A model generated the notes under the pieces. That model did no database searches, was not told the DNA's origin, and was given only the letters and a program-made list of their open reading frames with translations. Positions 60,603 through 64,000 of a stretch of 64,000 nucleotides of DNA are shown here, piece by piece. The translations under genes were made by a program, and so were the position numbers. Each line of letters begins with the position of its first letter. The stretch's first letter is position 1. The DNA lies in NCBI GenBank assembly GCA_008828725.1, contig MEHQ01002323.1:875944-939943 (forward strand), in the 5' to 3' direction. Origin of the DNA: Saccharina japonica (lineage: Eukaryota; Sar; Phaeophyceae; Laminariales; Laminariaceae).

Positions 60603-61207
60603 GTAGGGTGGCCTGCTTTCTTTGACGGCATGGGTACATACATATATGATGCCTACTCAGACAAAGCAGTGGCGGGTACTGACGCTGTTCCCGTCCGGGT
60701 GGGAGTTCGTTTGCCCCTGAGGCGTGTCTTCTTTTAGTAGTTCGTTGGGGTTTTACCTGTAAACTTAACAGTAAACGATTTTACGAGTACGGCTATTTAT
60801 GATTTCTTGAGTCTGTGCACTATGGGCGACCATCGTATTTTCAGGTCAGAAGGTATGGCATTTCCAGTGAGGTTATTTTCTAATATTATTGACGCCTTTG
60901 CTGCTGTTCTGCGGTGTTCAGCATAGGTCACAGGGTGTACGTAGAGCAGCAGTGGCATGCGTCCTTCAATGAAATGGGCACGGGCATATATAGAGGAGGG
61001 GGGGGGCGGGGTATGCTTATTTAATTATTTTCGCCAAAGAAGGATGAACACATGATGTGAACAATATAGCAGTTAGGGGTTGGGTTGGGGGCTGGGATCG
61101 GGTTGTCGACGGGTTGCAATTAATTCAATTTCGCAGACGAGAGACCTTGCTTACTCACTCGGGACGAAGCAGTGAATGGAAAGGGCCGTTTCATCCGAGC
61201 GGCCTAT
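60603..61207 (+). other. Candidate HSF intron 4, middle
   Basis: G-run at 60992-61005; ORF 61057-61302 reads into the next repeat and is not supported. Confidence 0.45.
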
Positions 61208-61710
61208 CTTTGGTCCATGAGGCTCCGGTAGCCTGCGGGCGCGACACACCGTTTCCTCCGTATTGTTTCTACCATAGGTCATACCTGGTATTTAAGGTGT
61301 AGGGTGGCCACTGCCGGTACGCCGCGGTGTCCACACCAGTGAAGGTCGCGCGTCTTCCCGCGCGCGCTCCCCCCAAACTGTCATATACATCGATGCCCAA
61401 CAGCTTCAAAGTCGGGTTACCGAGAATGACAACATCGGGGACAACGATGTTGTTATCCTCGGCAACTCTGACGCTGCTGGGCATCGATGTATATATAACC
61501 GTTTTATTGGGAGCGCGCACGGGAACCCGCGCTGGAACGCGCGGCCCTCACTAGTGTCGACACGGCGGCGTACCGCCAGTGTCGGCGCGCTACAGCAGGT
61601 GCTACCTTTGTCCACGAGGCTCCGGTATATAGCGCGCGGGGGCGACACCTTTTCCTCTATATTGTTTCTACCATAGGTCATGACCTGGTGTTGAGGGTGT
61701 AGGGTGTCCC
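61208..61710. repeat. 273-bp palindrome (61309-61581) between 100-bp direct repeats
   Basis: The palindrome's arms run from CACTGCCGGTACGCCGCGGT through ATACATCGATGCCCAACAGC to GACAACATCG, then GGGACAA as the centre (near 61445), and back through CGATGTTGTTATCCTCGG, GCTGCTGGGCATCGATGTAT and GCGTACCGCCAGTG, with scattered mismatches. Direct repeats with GAGGCTCCGGTA, GGCGACAC.., TTGTTTCTACCATAGGTCAT and GGTGTAGGGTG lie at 61208-61308 and 61606-61710. No TIR-type target duplication is evident. Confidence 0.88.
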
Positions 61711-62137
61711 GTGGATTTTTTTTGTGCCCACAGCAGTGCTCGTCTTGGCGGGGAAAAGGCGGTTGGTACGGCTTTTTCCGGGACGCTGCAGGCCGTGCCG
61801 CGATAACAGCTGCCACGGAATGTGCTGGGCCCTGTGGTTGTCGTCGCCAGGTGTAGTTGCGCTCAAGTCCGTGTCTGAGCTACTGCTGTAATATGCTACG
61901 TATTCATTTACGTGTAGGAGTAGGAGACCGTTCTTTTTTTGGCGCGTCAAGGCCTTTATAGCCTCACCAACGCTGCTATGGCCCACGCCAGTACATGACG
62001 CGATGCAAACTGTACATAGATATAGCCCCACGAAACGTTGCTATGACCACGCCAGTACGTAACGCCATGAAGCACCCCGTCCCCTCGCTCCCGCCCATTG
62101 CTCGGGCTCTGCACATATAAAGGGTGCACACGCACAG
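61711..62137 (+). other. Candidate HSF intron 4, end
   Basis: CACGCCAGTAC.TGACGCGATG / CACGCCAGTACGTAACGCCATG at 61984 and 62048 is a 64-bp spaced duplication (CACGAAACGTTGCTATGACC follows). Confidence 0.5.
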
Positions 62138-62447
62138 TCCATGGACGCGTTGACCCTCACGCCTGCTTGGGGTGGAGCGCCCGACACCTTGCCTGATGGC
62201 GTGGACAGGAGATCGGTGTCGGAGTCGGCGGGAACAGTTGGGACCGGCGTGAGCCGGATGAGCATTAGTGGGGGCGGCGGTGGTGGCGGCGGTGGTCCCA
62301 GCAGGGGCAGCATTTCGGCGACGGGTGCACCGGTGGCGTACTGGCACAAACCGCGAAAAAGCAGGACGATGTCATCGCAGCTGGTGTTTTCGACCCAGCC
62401 GGCGAAGGACACGCTAGAGATATTGCAACCGGACCCCAACCTTTGCG
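62138..62447 (+). CDS. Candidate HSF exon 5 (103 codons plus one base)
   Basis: Acceptor ACACGCACAG|TCC in phase 0 and donor TTTGCG|GTGAGT. It codes SMDALTLTPAWGGAPDTLPD, GVDRRSVSESAGTVGTGVSR, MSISGG followed by a Gly run, GPSRGSISATGAPVAYWHKP, RKSRTMSSQLVFSTQPAKDT and LEILQPDPNLC. Ser/Gly/Thr-rich regulatory-type sequence with a basic patch KPRKSR that could serve in nuclear import. A T-rich tract follows the donor. It ends in phase 1, so at least one more exon should follow, in the last 1.5 kb or beyond. If the gene starts at 50101 the exons seen give 302 residues. Confidence 0.68.
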
Positions 62448-62869
62448 GTGAGTTTTTTTTTCTTCCTTTTTTTTCTTTTATTTTGGCGGATTAGTAAACG
62501 TAAAGCTTAAGCTCACGACAAGTGAGTTCTCTCTATTATTTGGGGGGGGCATAGTAGTTAGACCCTCATGATGGACGTTAAAAATCACATATGCCGCTAT
62601 GCTTACCTATACCGTATTTGGTTCTGATTAGTTGTGAAATGCCGCCGTGTTTAAATTACAGAATTGGGAAACCACGACACTTGCTTCCGTCCTTCCTTCC
62701 TTCCTCCCTTCCTCCCTCCCTGCCAACCTTCGTTCGGAACTTCCAGTACGTATGTACCACCGCACATACCAACCACGACGCAAACACTATCATATTTGAA
62801 GAATATAATTGAGAAACAGCGCACGGTGCATATCATCGCGGGGCAATACAATATTAGTAGAATGTTGGC
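62448..62869 (+). other. Intron-like stretch with (CTTC)n
   Basis: A CCTT/CCCTCC pyrimidine microsatellite lies at 62684-62722. No exon found. Confidence 0.5.
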
Positions 62870-63430
62870 TTGGTGTTTTTGCGTTGTCTCTCTTGTCTCG
62901 TATGGCGGGATTTTCGTTAGGCGCCTTTTGGTTTTCACGTGAAATGTTAACCCGGTCGTGTTGTCTTGGTCTTGTGTGGTGGACTGAAGGGGAGCGCCCA
63001 AGCTTCTTTTTTTTTTGCGATCAACGTGACAAAGCAGTAATAGTACGTTGGCTGTTGTGTTACGGTGTGTGGCCGATATGCAGTGGGCACTTTGGTAGGG
63101 ATGTAAAAGGTTGCAGTGGTATTGTGTTGTGTTGTGTTGTATGCCGGATTTGCAAGCGCCGGTTTTGGTATTGCGTTAAAACTGTTTCAGCGTTTTTTTT
63201 TGCTGTGTTTTATGGCGGGCTTTGCAGGGGGATACCTTTGATTTTTGTGGTACACATGACACAGTTGTGTTGTATATGTTGTGTGGCGGATTGTGGCGGC
63301 GGGGGGAGGGGGGCGCTGTGGTTAGAGCGGAGAAAGCTGCAAGCAGAGTTTTGTTTTTGCCCTGTAGAGCGGATTGCAAAGGGGCGCTTTTGACGATGAG
63401 CAAGGCGGATTGTCGGCCGCATAAAATTGT
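62870..63430 (+). repeat. Degenerate TG-rich repeat around GGCGGATT.GCA..GGCGC
   Basis: The word GGCGGATT or a variant followed by G, then GGCGC or GGCGG and a T/G-rich run, recurs at about 62903, 63143, 63211, 63286, 63369 and 63405. Spacing is irregular (35 to 240 bp). ORF 62809-63393 (194 codons, very Cys, Phe and Trp rich) is a by-product of this TG-rich DNA unless shown otherwise. Confidence 0.55.
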
Positions 63431-63624
63431 GCGTCTCGTCGCAGGCAGGCAGCCCCCCTGCATGATGTTGTGTTTGTTTTTGTCGGGAGATCAATCTTGC
63501 CCCCTTTCCCCCAAGCTGAGTGTCTCCCGTAGCGCACGGGGTGATCACTATATTTACATATTAACCATTCCGCGGGAGAATTAAAAAAAAACACCCATTG
63601 AGACGAATTTCAGAGCCGGTTATC

Positions 63625-63851
63625 TCCCAAACGAGATTAAGTTCATGCACAAATGGTATATTTGGAAAGAGCTGGTCGAGCCCTTTCCATTCGTAGGCGT
63701 GTCGCTCGGTCCTTGTACACGTTGTCGAGAAAATTATCTTGGAAGTTGGTGTAAGCTAGAAGCGAAACTTTTTCGATATGCCTCGGCCTGTTGGTGCTTT
63801 TGGGGGGCGTGGCATGATGAGGTTCGCTTCGGATGTGGATGGGAACCATAA
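63625..63851 (+). CDS. Cys/Trp-rich ORF, possible terminal exon
   Basis: After a plausible acceptor (GACGAATTTCAG, 63602-63613) a frame reads AGYLPNEIKFMHKWYIWKEL, VEPFPFVGVSLGPCTRCREN and on through a Cys/Trp-rich end (CWCFWGAW, CGWEP) to TAA. The CTRC pair and spaced Cys and His might bind metal, but no known zinc-finger spacing is complete. The acceptor does not match the phase of the exon ending at 62447, so direct joining is not proposed. The first Met is at 63645. May be chance. Confidence 0.25.
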
Positions 63852-64000
63852 CCCACGACGCCTTGATTTTGAGGTTTTATTTTAGAATTTTGACCCGGCC
63901 AAGCGTGTGACTTGACTGGTGGTGCTTCTACTAAGCAGCACTGTTTTTTTACAAGAGTACGCGCTGTCCGTTTGCTGTATTGTTTTACGTGCAAAGGACT
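63852..64000. other. Window end, no feature seen
   Basis: Minus ORF 63994-63734 overlaps the plus ORF and has no domain. Confidence 0.5.

Overview
This is eukaryotic nuclear DNA that is gene-poor and repeat-rich. Spliceosomal introns (GT...AG) are visible, coding exons are GC-rich islands in an AT-richer background, and the repeats include several MITE families, tRNA-derived SINEs and a decayed LINE. No operons, ribosome binding sites or CRISPR arrays are present. The LINE protein style and the heat-shock-factor gene would suit an alga or protist of the stramenopile kind, but that is inference; nothing here fixes the species. There are two assembly gaps, 6947-7560 and 56075-56085.

Layout. 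1-6.7 kb: in-frame minisatellites, a possible LTR-element fossil and two MITEs. 6.7-9.4 kb: a duplicated 226-bp segment, a gap, and a 5'-truncated frameshifted LINE reverse transcriptase on the minus strand. 9.4-43 kb: a repeat sea with no convincing host gene. It holds piggyBac-like TTAA MITEs, TA-flanked mariner-type MITEs, Stowaway-like MITEs, three tRNA-derived SINE groups, a polymorphic repeat here called R1 (at least 11 copies in the window), and minisatellites. 43.07-43.24 kb: a 54-codon ORF with a signal peptide. 45.56-47.93 kb: a 2.36-kb foldback transposon with a 9-bp target duplication and arms built of 2 and 4 repeated units. 48-64 kb: the genic part. A minus-strand gene of unknown function (first exon 49139-49291) is divergent from a plus-strand heat shock transcription factor gene starting at 50101. 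Five phase-0-compatible exons of the latter can be proposed out to 62447, separated by introns of about 2 to 4.6 kb that carry most of the MITEs, a perfect 134-bp inverted duplication and a 273-bp palindrome.

How it fits together. The only gene with a clear function is the HSF. Its DNA-binding domain is split over the first two exons (50101-50268, 53177-53329). The three later exons are inferred from splice sites, open frame and matching phase, and the link between them is not proven. The region shared by the divergent genes contains GAAnnTTC dyads that could bind an HSF. Everything else is mostly mobile-element history: DNA transposon derivatives with diagnostic target duplications (TA, TTAA, 8 bp, 9 bp), retroposons with A-rich or microsatellite tails, and nested insertions that give a relative order of events.
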